Counted from the first letter of the stretch, positions 47,936-59,910 are shown. The stretch: DNA of 64,000 bases from Xenopus tropicalis (GCF_000004195.4 NC_030683.2:90253410-90317409); one strand, 5' to 3'. Made by a program: numbers and translations. Notes: generated by a model from the sequence alone, not told the origin.

Positions 47936-50680
47936 ATGTTTTTCATTAATGTGGAAAATAATAAAGCAAATCATTGGCTCTTTCCCAGAATGACAACAAA
48001 CCACCATGTGAGAAATCCACTGCTACCTTTAGGTTAGCAGAGCCAGTATCCCAAGAAATGTGTATGTACTGTGCCCTCTTACTGAAGTCGAAATGTTCAA
48101 CTAGCAACCCCTTTCCCCTTAAGATTTATTTTAATAAAGTAGACCTGGTAAGGTAATATTCTTTTGCTACCATACATCTTCAGGAGTCATTTATTTATTA
48201 TTTTCACTCTTTGATTTGGACAACATTTCCTCAGTGGGTTAACTAATTTTGTACAAGAAAATTGCTTTTATTGGTTTGATGTAAAAACATAGACTGCTGA
48301 ATTTCATTTATAGTAGGTGGGTGCATAGAATAAATGGCTTATTTACTTCTGCATAGTACCACTGTTTTAAAACAATACATGCTAAAGAAATGGGCTGTAT
48401 GAAATGTACTTACTTACATATTATATTGTTATCAGTATTTAATGTACTTTCTTCCAAAGAATAGTACAGTATAGTTAAAGCCCTAAAGGACTGTGTACTT
48501 CATGGTTCCCAAAAGTACTTTCCGAATTCAATTCCATCAAACAGTGCTCACAGCTAAATGAAAAACTGAAATTAATTGGTTTTTGGAAAAGACTGGAGGA
48601 GTCAATTAAAGTATCCTGGGCTGCAAGGGCTAGAGTGCTAAGGGTGCAAGTATGTGCCTCTTAGTTGTCACTGAAGAAGTACTTGCACCCTGGGGAAAGC
48701 TGTGCTTTGGTCCTCAGTGCAGCGTCAGGAGATGCAGCTAGCTCTATCCTGATGTTCCCTAACTTCCGCATCTGAATGACACATTAGGGGGTGGGTACAT
48801 GGCAGCTCATTGGATGCCTATGTGCCGCCCCTCTTTCATCAAGTGCTGCCTAATGCAGGGCCCTGAGGTTACTCACACAATGCACCATGCTAAAAAATGT
48901 GCAAAAATGACTGATTGGCATTTAAGACATAATGGGAATGAATAGCTCATTCTTCTGGTAAAATATGCACTAATAACTTAGAACTGTAGAGTAAGCGGTA
49001 GGAGAAAATTGTAGAAAGAATTATTGCTTTTTGTTCCAACAAGGTATATAATTAGCATTCTGATAGGAGTCCATTTTACCAGAAATATTTTACATCATTC
49101 ATGTTATTTGAACTTAATCACAAACTATAAAGTTTGAAAATATATCCTATGTCAACCTCTCCACTGATACATGTATGATTCAAGCAGTTGTCAGCCATTA
49201 CTCATTGTAACTATTTGCCATGTGCCCTCATTGTACAGTATATCTTTTTTACATGTCACAAAGCCTCCTGTACACATCAAGAATGCACCATTCTGCCTTC
49301 TCCCCCCTACATAGGCTATCATATTCCTTTATCCTCTATGCACCATCAGCCCTCTTCTATCCTCCATTTACCATTGACCTTCATCTATCAGCTATTAATC
49401 CTCCTACATTCACCTTGGGTCCCTCTCAATTAATTCTTAGGATGACAACAGAGGGCTAAGAAATGATGGAGGATAACTAAGGGTGGATGAAGTATGAATC
49501 AGGGATGATTACTGGTGAAGAAAGTGGTCTGGGAGGGTGGCAGAGAAGGTCTAAGGTTGGAGCAGGTGGTATGGTGTATACATGGTGTGTGTACAGAAAG
49601 TATAATAAAACATAACATTTACATTTTGACAGGACTGACATTTAGCACAACTATTAGGGGAAAGGATGTCCTAATATGTATACCCTACAGGGAGTTTGAT
49701 TACTGCTTCTAGGTTTTATATTTCTCTATGGGGGCCATACAACTAAATACATTCAAAACTATTAAACTTATGTAGAGTTATCTACAAGTAGCAGCATCTA
49801 ATCTCCTTGTGTGACATATGCCTTATGTATAGAAACATACAATTATAAAGCAGATAACAATGCTTTTGCAAAAGATTTATGTAGGTGCTAAAATATAATG
49901 CTAAGACCTAGTAGAAAGGACAGTAGTGCAGTATTGTGCTAATATTGCTGAGCTGTCTCGTTTTATCTATCATACATTATCTATTTCTTTATATTCCCAA
50001 TGGCTGTATTTATCCCCACTTGTAGGACTGTAGTGACAAAATGGTGTATTTATGAGTTCAGTAATCCCATACTTAAGCTCTAACTTGGTGCCCACAAATA
50101 CAAGCCCTGAATGATGAAACTTTATGGTAGGTAATCTAGAAGTCCAGATGTCTTTTAGTTTATCAAGCTTATCAGATAATAAAGAAAGTTTTGCACCACA
50201 CATGCCCGCATCTATGAGAAATTCAGAGAAATTACATTTTAGAATCCAAACTGTTTTGGTGAAAAGGACACATTTGTGGTGATAAAAATGCAATTACAGG
50301 ACCCTGGTCCACAGCCAGCACCCACACATAATAAATGTAACCTTTTACTAGTATTTCCAATGAAAGTCATTTTTTTACATTTTGCCAGAGGTATAATTTA
50401 ATCTGAATTCATGTATTTAACTTTTAATTCTTGCCTTGCCTTAAACACAGATTCATTCCATAAGGTTTCAGCCTTGAAGATGTCAAATGAACTGGTTAAA
50501 AGAATATAAATATAATAATTTCCTTATTTATCAGTTGATACAAATATAGGAAATAATTGCACACCTCCTATTTGTAAAAAAAAGACTCAGCCTGCACCCC
50601 TGCTCCTTTATATGGCCCTTATTTCTTTTAAAGTAGGGGGTGTATTATTCTCTTTATAATCTTATGATGGTGCCATCACT
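47936..50680. other. Mostly unique AT-rich DNA
   Basis: A richer patch at 48600-48850 has GGGTGCAAGTA answered by TACTTGCACCC (an inverted pair, 48647 to about 48690) and may be a transposon remnant. Otherwise nothing supported. Confidence 0.4.
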
Positions 50681-50686
50681 CATGTA

Positions 50687-50755
50687 GCTCTGTGGTGCGA
50701 TGGTAAACATTTTTGCCTTGGATCGCTGGGACTTTTAAGTTTTGACACCAGCCCT
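50687..50755 (+). repeat. tRNA-like SINE head (degenerate)
   Basis: The text GCTCTGTGGTGCGATGGT, then TTGCCTTGGATCGCTGGG, then TTTTGACACCAGC lines up with the A-box side, anticodon arm and T-arm side of the tRNA-derived SINE heads I know from fish and frogs ('GTGG-GCAGTGGTTAGCA...TGCCTTGCAGCGCTGGG...TTCGAATCCCAGC'). The B box is damaged (TTTTGACACC), so it is neither a functional tRNA gene nor an active SINE. Confidence 0.5.
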
Positions 50756-51050
50756 GCGCCGAAAAATGTGTGAAACTTCCTAAAAATTCACAAAACCATG
50801 GCCAATTTGACAAAACAGCAGGTATTTTGACACGACCTCACCCAATTTGCCACACCGTGCTCATTTTAATGCAACTGTGTCTAGTTTGAAGCTACCACAC
50901 CCAATTTGACGTGACCATGACTTTTTTTGACGTGTGACAAGTTTTTTCCAACGCAAATTTTTGCAACCATTTCGTGAAAAAATCTGCCAATGGCGAAACA
51001 CTGACATTTGACACGAATCCATGCCTGGCAAAAGATTTTGCTTATCACTA
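50756..51050. repeat. Dispersed repeat (relative of 7,861-8,003)
   Basis: Several short AATTTG(A/C)C units (CCAATTTGACAAAAC, CCCAATTTGCCACAC, CCCAATTTGACGTGACC) make the first half a degenerate tandem array. The second half matches 7861-8003 (GTGAAAAAATCTGCCAATGG, CGAATCCATGCCTGGCAAA). It sits directly after the tRNA-like head, so the two could be parts of one SINE-like element. Confidence 0.6.
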
Positions 51051-51679
51051 GTATAATAATAATAAGAATAATACTAATAATAAATAGTTCTGTTACATTT
51101 AGGAAGACTTTATGTATAAAATAATAACTTCCTTTACGCAGATTGTGCAAGATATCCCTTGTGACTAAAGACTATTGTTCATTTGTCCAAGACCACTACT
51201 GGAAGGTTAATCAAGGTAGCAAAATCGCTAATAAAAGCAAGATATTTACTGAAGGGAATATTAGAAGTGACATGGATGTCTTTAATCGTAGAAGGTCTAT
51301 ATACCTCAATAATGGTGCTAGTTTCTTAGAAATTTCCATCAAATGCTGATTAACATGACTAGATAGATGATACTGCCCTATTGTCCTTTCTATTAGGAAT
51401 TCGCATTATATTTTAGCACCTTCATAAATCTGTTGCACATGAATAAATGTCACAAACTTCACAGAAGGTTTACAAATGACCAGTAAATGGTACCAGCTGA
51501 ATGGTTGCTATGAGTTACTAGACCAGGTGCAGATGTTGCATCAGTTTGGGCTTGTGTCGCCAAACAGCCTCACGAGATATGACTTAGCTGTCCTTCTATT
51601 GATTGTCATGAGTTCATGCAGCTGTAACATAAAGGAGCAAGAACAGCTATGGTTCTTAGACTTACATGTAACTTTAAAG

Positions 51680-51753
51680 CAATTGCGGTGGGATGGCCTT
51701 GCGGGGAGATTAGTCACCCGTGGCAACTAATCTCCTCGTGTGTCCCTGCCCTA
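51680..51753 (-). repeat. Terminal piece of the 'GGGCAGTGACACACG' MITE, inverted
   Basis: GCGGTGGGATGGCCTTGCGG, GGCAACTAATCTCCTCGTG and TGTCCCTGCCCT are the reverse of the left end of the copies at 19788 and 40633. Confidence 0.75.
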
Positions 51754-51833
51754 ATGCCTCGCTCCTGCACCAAGACCGGTGTACATGCTCAAGACTATGA
51801 GGAAGCTTCCTGCTGATTGTCTCAGATCCACAT

Positions 51834-52022
51834 TTCTAAGGGGGGGGGGTGAGTACTTAGCACTTGAGGGAGGGGGGAGCAGGAGAGAGGAGAGAGCTGC
51901 GTGTCTCTGGCACAGGAAAACAAAGAGACAACAAATCTTTTGATAGAGGACTTAGTACAGCTTTTCTGTGAGTGCTTATGGCTGTATTTACGTAGACCTT
52001 TCTGATAAAGCTTACTTAGTTT
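51834..52022 (+). repeat. Fragment of the AAAGGAGAAGGAAAG MITE
   Basis: A poly-G run with GTGAGTACTTAG, AGCAGGAGAGAGGAGAGAGC and TTTCTGTGAGTGCTTATGGC through to TTTCTGATAAAGCTTAC matches the right half of 41681-42104. Confidence 0.7.
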
Positions 52023-52669
52023 TTACTTTTCATACTAATATTTTACTAAACATTTATAGAAAATGTAAATCAATATAAGCCCTACTTACACATCAGCAGG
52101 AGTAAAAAATAACCTCCCCAAAGTAAAATTGTTTAATTCTGCAGACTATAAAGATCTATTCAAATGAGTCAGTTGTACAGATTTATAAACATATTGTATC
52201 TTTTTTTTTTGTCAGGAAAAACTCGTAATGGTGCAGACATTATAAATTCCCCCTTTACCCATGTCAAAATCTGCTTAATTGCACTTTAATTTGAAAGAGA
52301 ATTCAAAATGATCTTCTATGTTCATACCAGATGCTCTGTTCCCCTCTGTTTATTTTTGGTTTTCAGATTGAATAAATAAACCTACTTGTAGGACTGACAT
52401 AAAAGTAAAATGACAAAGTATTAACAGTCTTGAATTATTCTGCTGAGTTTTCCCATTATGTCTTCCACTGAAAGTCGTCTAACTCTGCTTATAATATCAT
52501 GGCTGAGTCCCACGAAAGATAAGATATGAGATCTGTCAGACTTTAATCTAGGCGGCAAACTGACCCCTATACTACTTAGCACATGTAATATCCACATTTA
52601 CTGCATGCTAATAACTCATCAGTGCTTCATGTAGCATGTGGATCTCATCAGTGGACATTAGCTACTCAT

Positions 52670-52892
52670 AGGGGCAGATTTATCAAAATGTGAGTTTAGA
52701 GCTGAATACATAAAAACTCACCCACGTTGTATTCATTCCTATGGGATTTTACGAAGTCTATTTATCAATGTGTGAAAGTTAGAACTCACTTTTTGATAAA
52801 TACACTTCTTAAAACACCATAGGAATGAATAGAACGTTGGTGAGTTTTTATGTATTTAGCTCTGAACTCACATTTTGATAAATATGCCTCTT
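52670..52892. mobile_element. Palindromic 'GGGGCAGATTTATCA' MITE
   Basis: AGGGGCAGATTTATCAAAAT faces ATTTTGATAAATATGCCTCT. Arms GAATACATAAAAACTCACC and GGTGAGTTTTTATGTATT, with ATTCATTCCTATGG / CCATAGGAATGAAT, cover nearly the whole unit. Sister of 13366. Confidence 0.9.
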
Positions 52893-52937
52893 AGTGAAAT
52901 CCATGGCAGTATAAAAATACTAGAGAACTTGATGGTA

Positions 52938-53233
52938 CAGGTATTGGATCCATTATCTGGAAGCTCATTATCCAGAATGCTCCAAATTCCAGGATGGTCA
53001 TCACCCATAGACTGCATTATAATCAAATAATTCAAATTTGTAAAACTGATTTAATTTCTCTCTGTAATAATAAAACAGTACCTTGTACATGATCCCAATT
53101 AAGATATAATTAATCCTTATTGGAGTGAAAACAATACTATTGGGTTTATTTAACGTCACAATGGTTTTTAAGGTATGGAGATTCACAAGCATTCTAGCTA
53201 TTTAGATTTCCGAGATAATAGGTCCCATACCTG
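52938..53233 (-). mobile_element. CAGGTATGGGA-family MITE, reverse, complete
   Basis: CAGGTATTGGATCC and GGTCCCATACCTG are inverted ends, and TA flanks lie at 52936-52937 and 53234-53235. The interior read in reverse holds GCATTATAATCAAATAATTC and AACAATACTATTGGGTTTAT. Confidence 0.88.
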
Positions 53234-53999
53234 TACCAACCCCAGGGCTCAGAAAAGTCATTTACGGTAATCATTGGCCCTACAGTGTTCCCCTATGAAA
53301 GCCATTATAATCAATGTCTCATGCAAAATCTGTACTGTATAATAAAGAGGGAGAGGGAAAATTTTCAGTTTATGGCAAATTTGTAAATGTTAAAACATAT
53401 CCTTCTTTACCCATGGAATGCATCTGTAAGCATTACAGGGAGATTACTATGCAAATCAACAGGTGCTTTAATTAATCTCTTTAATATATTTCTCTGTATT
53501 ACAGCAATTAAACTTGCACTCGGCTATCATTAGAGCTGTACCAAAAGAACAAGATAGAAAGAGAAAAGTTAATCTGATTTAATATTTAAACGAGAAATAC
53601 ATGGTAATACTTATTCTCTGAGAGCTAAATGTCAAGGAAAAGGTTGAATTTATGTACCTAAGACTTTTCTACTTTTCTACTGTGAATTCTTACACCGATA
53701 CTATTATTCAGGTGTCTCCCAAGAATGGTGGCTACTAGTCAGTTTATTTAGGAAAAGTATCATTTTATAGTGTTTAATATGCTTTTTTTTTATCCGCATT
53801 AAACATCTTAAAACTTAAGGAAATCTTTAACCATAAATCTGTCCAAACATTTTCTGGAAGTCAACAAATGACCTTGTCTACTCAGATTCGTCACCCAACA
53901 AATATTCAGCCAAAATCACTTGACACACAGACAAATTAGTAGACCACCCCCGGGGGGGCCTAGGCAGCTTATATCAACCTCTGTATGGCCAATTTAACT

Positions 54000-54165
54000 T
54001 ACAAATGGGTGTATTACTAAAGTGTTACAAGGTCCAAGTGCAGTAACTCAGAGCAACTAATCAACAATTAGCTTTTGTAAGTTTGGTTCTATTTATTAGG
54101 AAACTGAATTGATATAAGTTACTGCCCTGGCTAATTTAGTATGTGTTAGTAAATTAACCCCTGGA
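54000..54165. repeat. Eroded 'TTACTAAAGTGT' foldback
   Basis: GGGTGTATTACTAAAGTGTT and TATGTGTTAGTAAATTAACC are loosely inverted ends. CAGTAACTCAGAGCAACTAATCAACAATTAG in the middle, broken by substitutions, recalls the core of the 56189 element. Confidence 0.4.
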
Positions 54166-56185
54166 ACACAATAGCTGTGAACCCCCCCCCCCAGGATGAT
54201 ATTAAGCATCGTTAAAAAAGCATTGTGTTTATGTGATGTTAATGTTAATAATCACTGTATTAACTTGCTTTAGGCACACACATGGATGGCCACACTGCAC
54301 CATTAATAAAGTGAAATCACTCAATATCAAATCCCTGCAGTCAAATTATTTGATTTGATCTTCATCCTTCTGCATATCAACCAATTATCCTATTGACCAA
54401 CAAGGATTCCTATTGTGAAATACCCACTTCTTCCAATTTGGCTGCAAATTACCAATTTATATCACCTGAATAGCCTGTATGACAAGTTTAGGTTGTAAGC
54501 TCTGTACAATACAGGGCTGGATACATTTTGTGAACAGCTACGCATTCAGTTTCCAACTCTTATGGTCACATAACTAAATCTTGAGTCAAATCCTGGGCCT
54601 AATGCATCCCTACAGCAGACTCCGCAAGAGTGAAATACTGTACTTCTGTTGGTGCTGTTTCTGTACTGTAATCCTCCTGATGCTTAAATGCAATTGTGAG
54701 GCATGAATCCTCTCCAGGACAGTTGCTGTTTGATGCATGGGAATAAATATTGTGACAATATATTATATTTTTAAGCATTCTATGAGAGCAGTGGAATAGG
54801 GGAGCTGATAATTTTTGCTTCACAAAATAAATCAAATTACGCTTTTTAAATATGTATTAAATTTTCAAGAGAATTGATTTATCTTTTCCCTGCAGACTTT
54901 ATAGCCATTCAAATCCTCCTTTCATTCTATGGGTTCTGCAATCTCTTTGTACTGTAACTACATTTGTAGAAATTTAAAAGTTGCATTAGTATGAATAATG
55001 GTGTATCAGCTCTGGAAAATGATCATAGTTGAGCATTACCTCTTATTTGCATTCCAAACAAAGTCCGTTTGGCAGGGCGGAGGCTTCCTGGATATGTGAT
55101 CACTACCCCATATTTGCTCCATAAAGAAGAATAGCGTGTGCTGTAAGCCAGCAGGGGTTATCCCATGGTCATTAAGAATGACTTATCTGCAGGTTTATAC
55201 TAACTGGATAATGGCTATTGAGGCTATTGAAAAATGTGTAAGAAATCCTATAGGATGATGAAACCATTCAGCAGACATGTCTGCCTCACACATTCGGGCA
55301 GAAGCAGCCATTGCCTTATGTCTCTTATGTGCTAATAGTGCAAATGTGAGCCAAGCAGTGTTTTGGAAACCTCCCTTATTCTTTAATTGCCACTGATATG
55401 TTAGTCATAGTGACACTACCATAAGAAGGATGGAATCAAGTTGGGCATGAGGTACAAAATTTTAGGGTTAAGGCTTAGATCTGCCTGAGCAGGCACAATG
55501 TTTAGGGTCAGATGTCAGGGAAAGTCAGGTGCTTTTCTGTTAGTTTTTTCCTGTAACAATGTATCCTGTATTTAGAATAAGGTCAGAATGGATAGAATTT
55601 ATCTTCTATCAATTTCCATTAAAATACAGTAATTCATAAATCATTGTTATCTGCATTAAGCTCTCCTTTTCTGTATATTTGCGTGTACATAGTGAAAATT
55701 GCCTTATTCCTGTTGTCGGCTCAGGTATATATAAAACTTTTTCACAGAACTTTACTAATATTGCCATCCAACCAAAGGGCCTGCTACACTTCTGGAACCC
55801 ATGCCGACACTGGGTCTCTTATCTCCTACTTTAGCACCCTGCCGCTATGGATATTTTACTCATTATCTGTCCGTTGAAGGGCAACTACAGCTTAACTATT
55901 ATTATTTTTATATTCCACCTATAACTGAAACTGATATTGGCACGTTGGTAGATCATGTTGGCATCTGTTGTTTATGGCTGGTAAATCTCACTGCCAAAAT
56001 TTCATCATCCTCAGACCCAGTTACCAGATAATATAACAAATAAGGGACGCTTCTGAAGAATCCAGGCACAATGGCATCACTAGTTTAATTTACAAGCAAT
56101 TAATTAGACAGTAATGAGATTGTTTGATTGTTTAATCTTAAAAAAAGAAGCAAACCTTCACCTAGTGAGTTAATTGTTAGCACAC
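54166..56185. other. Unique DNA, no feature seen
   Basis: No termini, exon or RNA gene supported over 2 kb. The longest frames are 76-78 codons. Confidence 0.45.
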
Positions 56186-56188
56186 AGT

Positions 56189-56362
56189 AGGGGTCATTTA
56201 TCAACACTGGGCAAATTTGCCCATGGGCAGTAACCTATGGCAACCAATCAAATTTTTGCATTCATTGTTCTACATGCAGCTGGCTGAAAAAAGACAATCG
56301 CTGATTGGTTGCTATGGGTTACTGCCTGTGGGCAAATTTGCCCAGTGTTAATAAATGAGCCC
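56189..56362. mobile_element. Palindromic 'GGGGTCATTTATCAACACTGG' MITE
   Basis: The left arm GGGGTCATTTATCAACACTG continues with GGCAAATTTGCCCATGGGCA. It is mirrored by TGCCTGTGGGCAAATTTGCC and CAGTGTTAATAAATGAGCCC. CCAACCAATCA-type text surrounds a short centre. CAGT sits outside both ends and may be the target duplication. Confidence 0.88.
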
Positions 56363-56593
56363 CAGTGATATCTATACATTCTAAGCTAAGTGAAAATCTC
56401 ATGGAATTAATACACATTAGGAAACAGCTGAATACAAAAAACAGCAAAGAGTGGCTAGGCACAAAAGCTACAATATGTTACATAAGAAACAGCATTGTAA
56501 AGTGAGCACCACCACAATTCTTTGTAAACAATTCTATTTTTAACGCATGCTGGAGTAGTGAAGTGTTTTTCTCTACAAATGCAATTTCCATTA

Positions 56594-56650
56594 TATATAT
56601 ATATATATACCTGTATATATATACACAACGTATATATATACACACACACA
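56594..56650. repeat. Compound (TA)/(CA) microsatellite
   Basis: Runs of TATATA are broken by CCTG and CACAACG and end in CACACACACA. The 85-113-codon minus frames rich in Tyr and Ile come from this repeat and are not genes. Confidence 0.85.
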
Positions 56651-56814
56651 AAGGATGGCACACCGCTACATACATTGGGTGCACGGTAAAGGGTTCCAAT
56701 ACTGGTAGAAATGACCAGCAACACGTTTTTTTCACAAGAGAACTCGGCGTTGCTGTTCATTTCTACAGTGTGTATATACAGTATATATATGAACATGAAA
56801 GTATCTATTTAACT

Positions 56815-56940
56815 ATTCAGCAGCCCAATTTGCACATGCAAATTAGAATTTCAGATTCTGTTTAGTATTCAGACAAATTTTTTACAAAGGTTCGGGGTTT
56901 GGCCAAAGCCTAACCTAGTGGATTCAGTGCACCCTTAATT
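56815..56940. repeat. Fragment of the 'GATGCACCGAATCC' MITE
   Basis: CAATTTGCACATGCAAATTA, GTTCGGGGTTTGGCCAAAG and AGTGGATTCAGTGCACCCTT follow the right half of the 25150-25425 element. Confidence 0.6.
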
Positions 56941-57970
56941 GTCACAAGCCTTGTTAGACTGGAAAGCATGTATGACAGGAAGGAAGTGGAATCTGTCATG
57001 TGACAGGAACAGGAAATAAACTTCCACATCTAAGATTGAAAATAGCTAGTCTTAAGCAAATTAAAATGAAAACCTTTTTCCAAAACTACTACACAAAACT
57101 CTATACAGGGTCACTTTAATTAATGGGAAAATGGGTTTTTGCCCAGGGCTCATGTGGTTGCACATTTGTGTTTAATATGCTGTTGTTATAAATCACTATT
57201 ATAAAAGTCGTAAATCAACCAATAACATGGGGACCATGAGGGGACCTCACCAATCTGAACTTTGCCCAGGGCCCAGCAAGGCCCTGCCTCCATATTGCAC
57301 ATTCATGAAAACTTTATCATTTTCTGATGGTTTTAGCATGAGACCCACTGGTCCTTTATTGAGCTCTTCAGTTGATGCAGTGTCTGGATCAGAGGGATTG
57401 ACCCAAATATACTCCAGTCTAAGATGACTGTATATCAATTGTAATGGCTAAATTTTCAACACATGTCATAGTTTCACAAAAGCAAATAATTCATGCTAAA
57501 ATGTAAGATCACTTTAGTTCTCGTTTTTATATAAAACCTGCCATGAAAATGTATATACCACAAATATTCATATAGTTAAACTGGAAATTGCCATTTTTGT
57601 CTGCAGCGCTGCAGTTTGATTCAATGTGCGGCTCAAATAAATGAAATTCATACAAGAGGCAAGGTAAGGCCTGTCAAACTATAATCACTGCTGAACGAGA
57701 AAAAGAAATTCTGTCACTTCATCCCTTCCAATATGACAGAACAAATTCACATTTTGGAGCCCAGTATCAATTTCTAATATAATGGACCTATGCCATTTCA
57801 ACAGACCACACTAGACAAAGTAGATTAAGGGGTAGAGTTAAAAATTTAAATTGAAGAGGATTCAAATTAAATAGTTATTGGTTTTTCAATGACAATAATT
57901 TAAGTAGTCAGGGCAAAATTTTAGAGTGTTCCATATCCATATTTAATTCATCATGTCACCTTAAATACAT

Positions 57971-58207
57971 TTAAAGGGGTTGTAAACCCAACCATAATAC
58001 TGTCCCACTCTGCCTCCTAGTTTTGCTATAGAAGATGCTGAAAAAGTAATTATAGATGCAAAAAAATCACCAATGAGAATTCTACTAGTCAAATCATTAT
58101 TTTAAGTGCAAGTAAACTGGCCAATGAGAATGCTGTTTCCCAGCACTGTGTCAGGCATCTTGCTGGTATCTTACATATAATGATAAGTATGTCATTTTTT
58201 CCCCTTC
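57971..58207 (+). repeat. TTAA-MITE left end next to the LTR insertion
   Basis: TTAAAGGGGTTGTAAACCCA looks like the terminus of a TTAA-type element, with ACTGGCCAATGAGAATGCTG further in. Its right end is not visible before the LTR element at 58208, nor in the first 300 bp after it. Confidence 0.4.
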
Positions 58208-58364
58208 ATTATGTAGGGACCCATAGGGTTAAGTTCCCTATGGTGTTATCCCCTACCTTTATGTTATCTGTGTTGTAATAGGGCAGAGCCCTCTACACTC
58301 AGATTACAGTATTAGGCTACCCCCTATAGGTTTAGCCCAGGTTGACCACTCCCCTTGTGCAGAC

Positions 58365-58370
58365 TATATA
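58365..58370 (+). promoter_or_regulatory. Putative TATA box of 5' LTR
   Basis: TATATA in the context CAGACTATATAGTGTC lies 153 bp into the LTR. Transcription would start about 25-30 bp downstream and could drive the internal ORFs. The duplicate in the 3' LTR is at 62049-62054. Confidence 0.6.
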
Positions 58371-58886
58371 GTGTCTGGCACAAGGGAGTGTCTTCCTCTT
58401 TGGCTGCTGTTCTCTCAGGCTGCATGTCATCGGGCCTGAGACACACGGTCTCAGTAAGGAGAACTGCCAGTTTGTAAGTCGGGGACAGGGCCCCGTGAAT
58501 GAGAACTAGCCAGCACAGACAGTTTTACTTATAGCACCCTCTAGAAGTGGTGAGAGTAGTTCAGATTATTTAGCAAGGGCAGTCAATAGCCCCAACCAGG
58601 AGTTGTAAAAGGGTTTAGTCCACCCCGGCTCTGTAGTCGTTCTTTAGGGACCGGTTTTATTAGACGCCAGGTACCAGTGTTAGGAGCTCTCCCCTGGACC
58701 ACAGTCGGCCGGAACACTCCCTTCTGAAAGGTCTATATCTCAGGTGTCAACTAATCCTCTGTGCATCCTCCAAGTGGGTTATTCTGTGCCTAAGTGTCAC
58801 CTTTGTATCTTCCACGGTGATCACACATTCTATACTGCTGTGTCTGTGAGTATACCCTGCTGCACTATTAAGCTGTGCCTTTGTCC

Positions 58887-58892
58887 AATAAA
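58887..58892 (+). terminator. LTR polyadenylation signal
   Basis: AATAAA in TTGTCCAATAAATTG, 217 bp before the LTR end. The homologous position in the solo LTR reads GACAATAAACTGG, so the signal is conserved. The functional copy would be the one in the 3' LTR, at 62571-62576. Confidence 0.65.
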
Positions 58893-59112
58893 TTGTACTA
58901 TAGTTCATGAGCAAGAACCTTTCTGGCGTCCATTATTCCATCTGCACCACACAAGCTCTACCTAGTTGTAGTTCAACTACACCCTCAGCTCCATCAATAC
59001 CTCCCATATAGCGGAGGCCCACTCCTGTGTATTAAGGTCGCATGTAACACATGCTCTATACCTATCACTAGCCTGGGTTTTGCCATATCATAGCCAAACA
59101 AGTGTTACATTT

Positions 59113-59126
59113 TGGCGCCCAACGTG
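59113..59126 (+). other. Primer-binding site, tRNA-Lys1,2 type
   Basis: TGGCGCCCAACGTG lies three bases after the LTR end. It equals the first 14 nt of the standard 18-nt site complementary to the 3' end of tRNA-Lys1,2 (known from visna, Mason-Pfizer and foamy viruses). The remaining four positions differ (CTTT). The three-base spacer (TTT) is slightly longer than the usual zero to two. Confidence 0.85.
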
Positions 59127-59910
59127 CTTTTATATTGATATATTCAATTTATTTAACCCGGAGCCATAGCCTTGAGGGACTGAGCTGCTGTGTGTGTGTC
59201 TTTAAAATTTTGCTGACAGGCACTGCTGATCGCTATAAAAAAAAGCGCCTGCAGTTCTGATCGTAAACTCTAATCTGTAATTGGCCGTGGGTTCGGGCTT
59301 GAAAGGTTCCCCTGAGTATTCCCATTGGCCAGCGCCCTTGTCAATCACCATTACTGGTTTTGGCGCTCTTTTACTCTGAAATCCCGCGTGAATCAAGTTG
59401 TTGACGAGATTTCACCGGGGAGGGGGCAGGAGCTGACGTCACGGCGGCCATCTTGTGACTCGCACTTGACTGAGTGAGACGCATGCCTCAGAGCTCCTGT
59501 ACCTATTGCTGTGAAACGGTTAGCGGCTGCTACTGATTACACTTTGTGCTTATAAAACATATTCTCAGCATCGCTAAACCCTACCCGGGGACCCAGAGGG
59601 AAGACTGAGAGGAGGCTCTGCGCAATACCGACAGCGGCTGCTGGACGGACCAGAACCTCCATATTACAACACCTGCCCTACCTTGCTACCGTGCGGCTGC
59701 CGGAAGGTTGAGTGGCATACCGATTGACGCTAACAAAGTGTCTTTAGGACCAGCGGCTGCGGCCTAACTAACACTAGACAACAGTGAGTACCAACCGCGG
59801 CTGCGGATTACTCCAATCAGTGACCGCTTGCCAAACCGCATAGCGGATAAATAATTAGTACGGGACTTTGATTTAAAACTCCTCAGGGTCAGCGCATACT
59901 GATACCTAAA
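59127..59910 (+). other. Untranslated leader with five GCGGCTGC motifs
   Basis: This is the GC-rich leader between the primer site and ORF1. GCGGCTGC occurs at 59523, 59634, 59693, 59753 and 59797. A donor-like ACAGTGAGTACC lies at 59780-59791. A packaging signal would be expected in this position, but I see no known one. A 64-codon minus frame (59202-59396) is not considered a gene. Confidence 0.6.

Larger units (their letters stand above)
58212..59109 (+). repeat. 5' LTR
   Basis: It starts TGTAGGGACC and ends AAGTGTTACA. An 8-bp perfect inverted repeat (CCATAGGG 58221-58228, CCCTATGG 58236-58243) sits at the very start of U3. TATATA at 58365-58370 and AATAAA at 58887-58892 suggest a short U3 (about 180 bp), a long R (about 500 bp) and U5 of about 200 bp. 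R begins near a CTCAGGC/GCCTGAG hairpin (58414-58420 and 58434-58440) that is also kept in the solo LTR at 37304. The 73-codon frame inside both LTRs has no domain. Confidence 0.95.

Noticed and set aside
50687..50755. Functional tRNA gene
   Set aside because: The B-box/T-arm region is damaged and the acceptor stem cannot be closed, so only a SINE-type tRNA-like relic is supported.
56455..56796. 113- and 85-codon minus-strand frames rich in Tyr and Ile
   Set aside because: They are translations of a TA/CA microsatellite.
58744..58965. 73-codon frame present identically in both LTRs
   Set aside because: It lies over R/U5 and the polyA signal, has no domain, and is duplicated only because the LTRs are.
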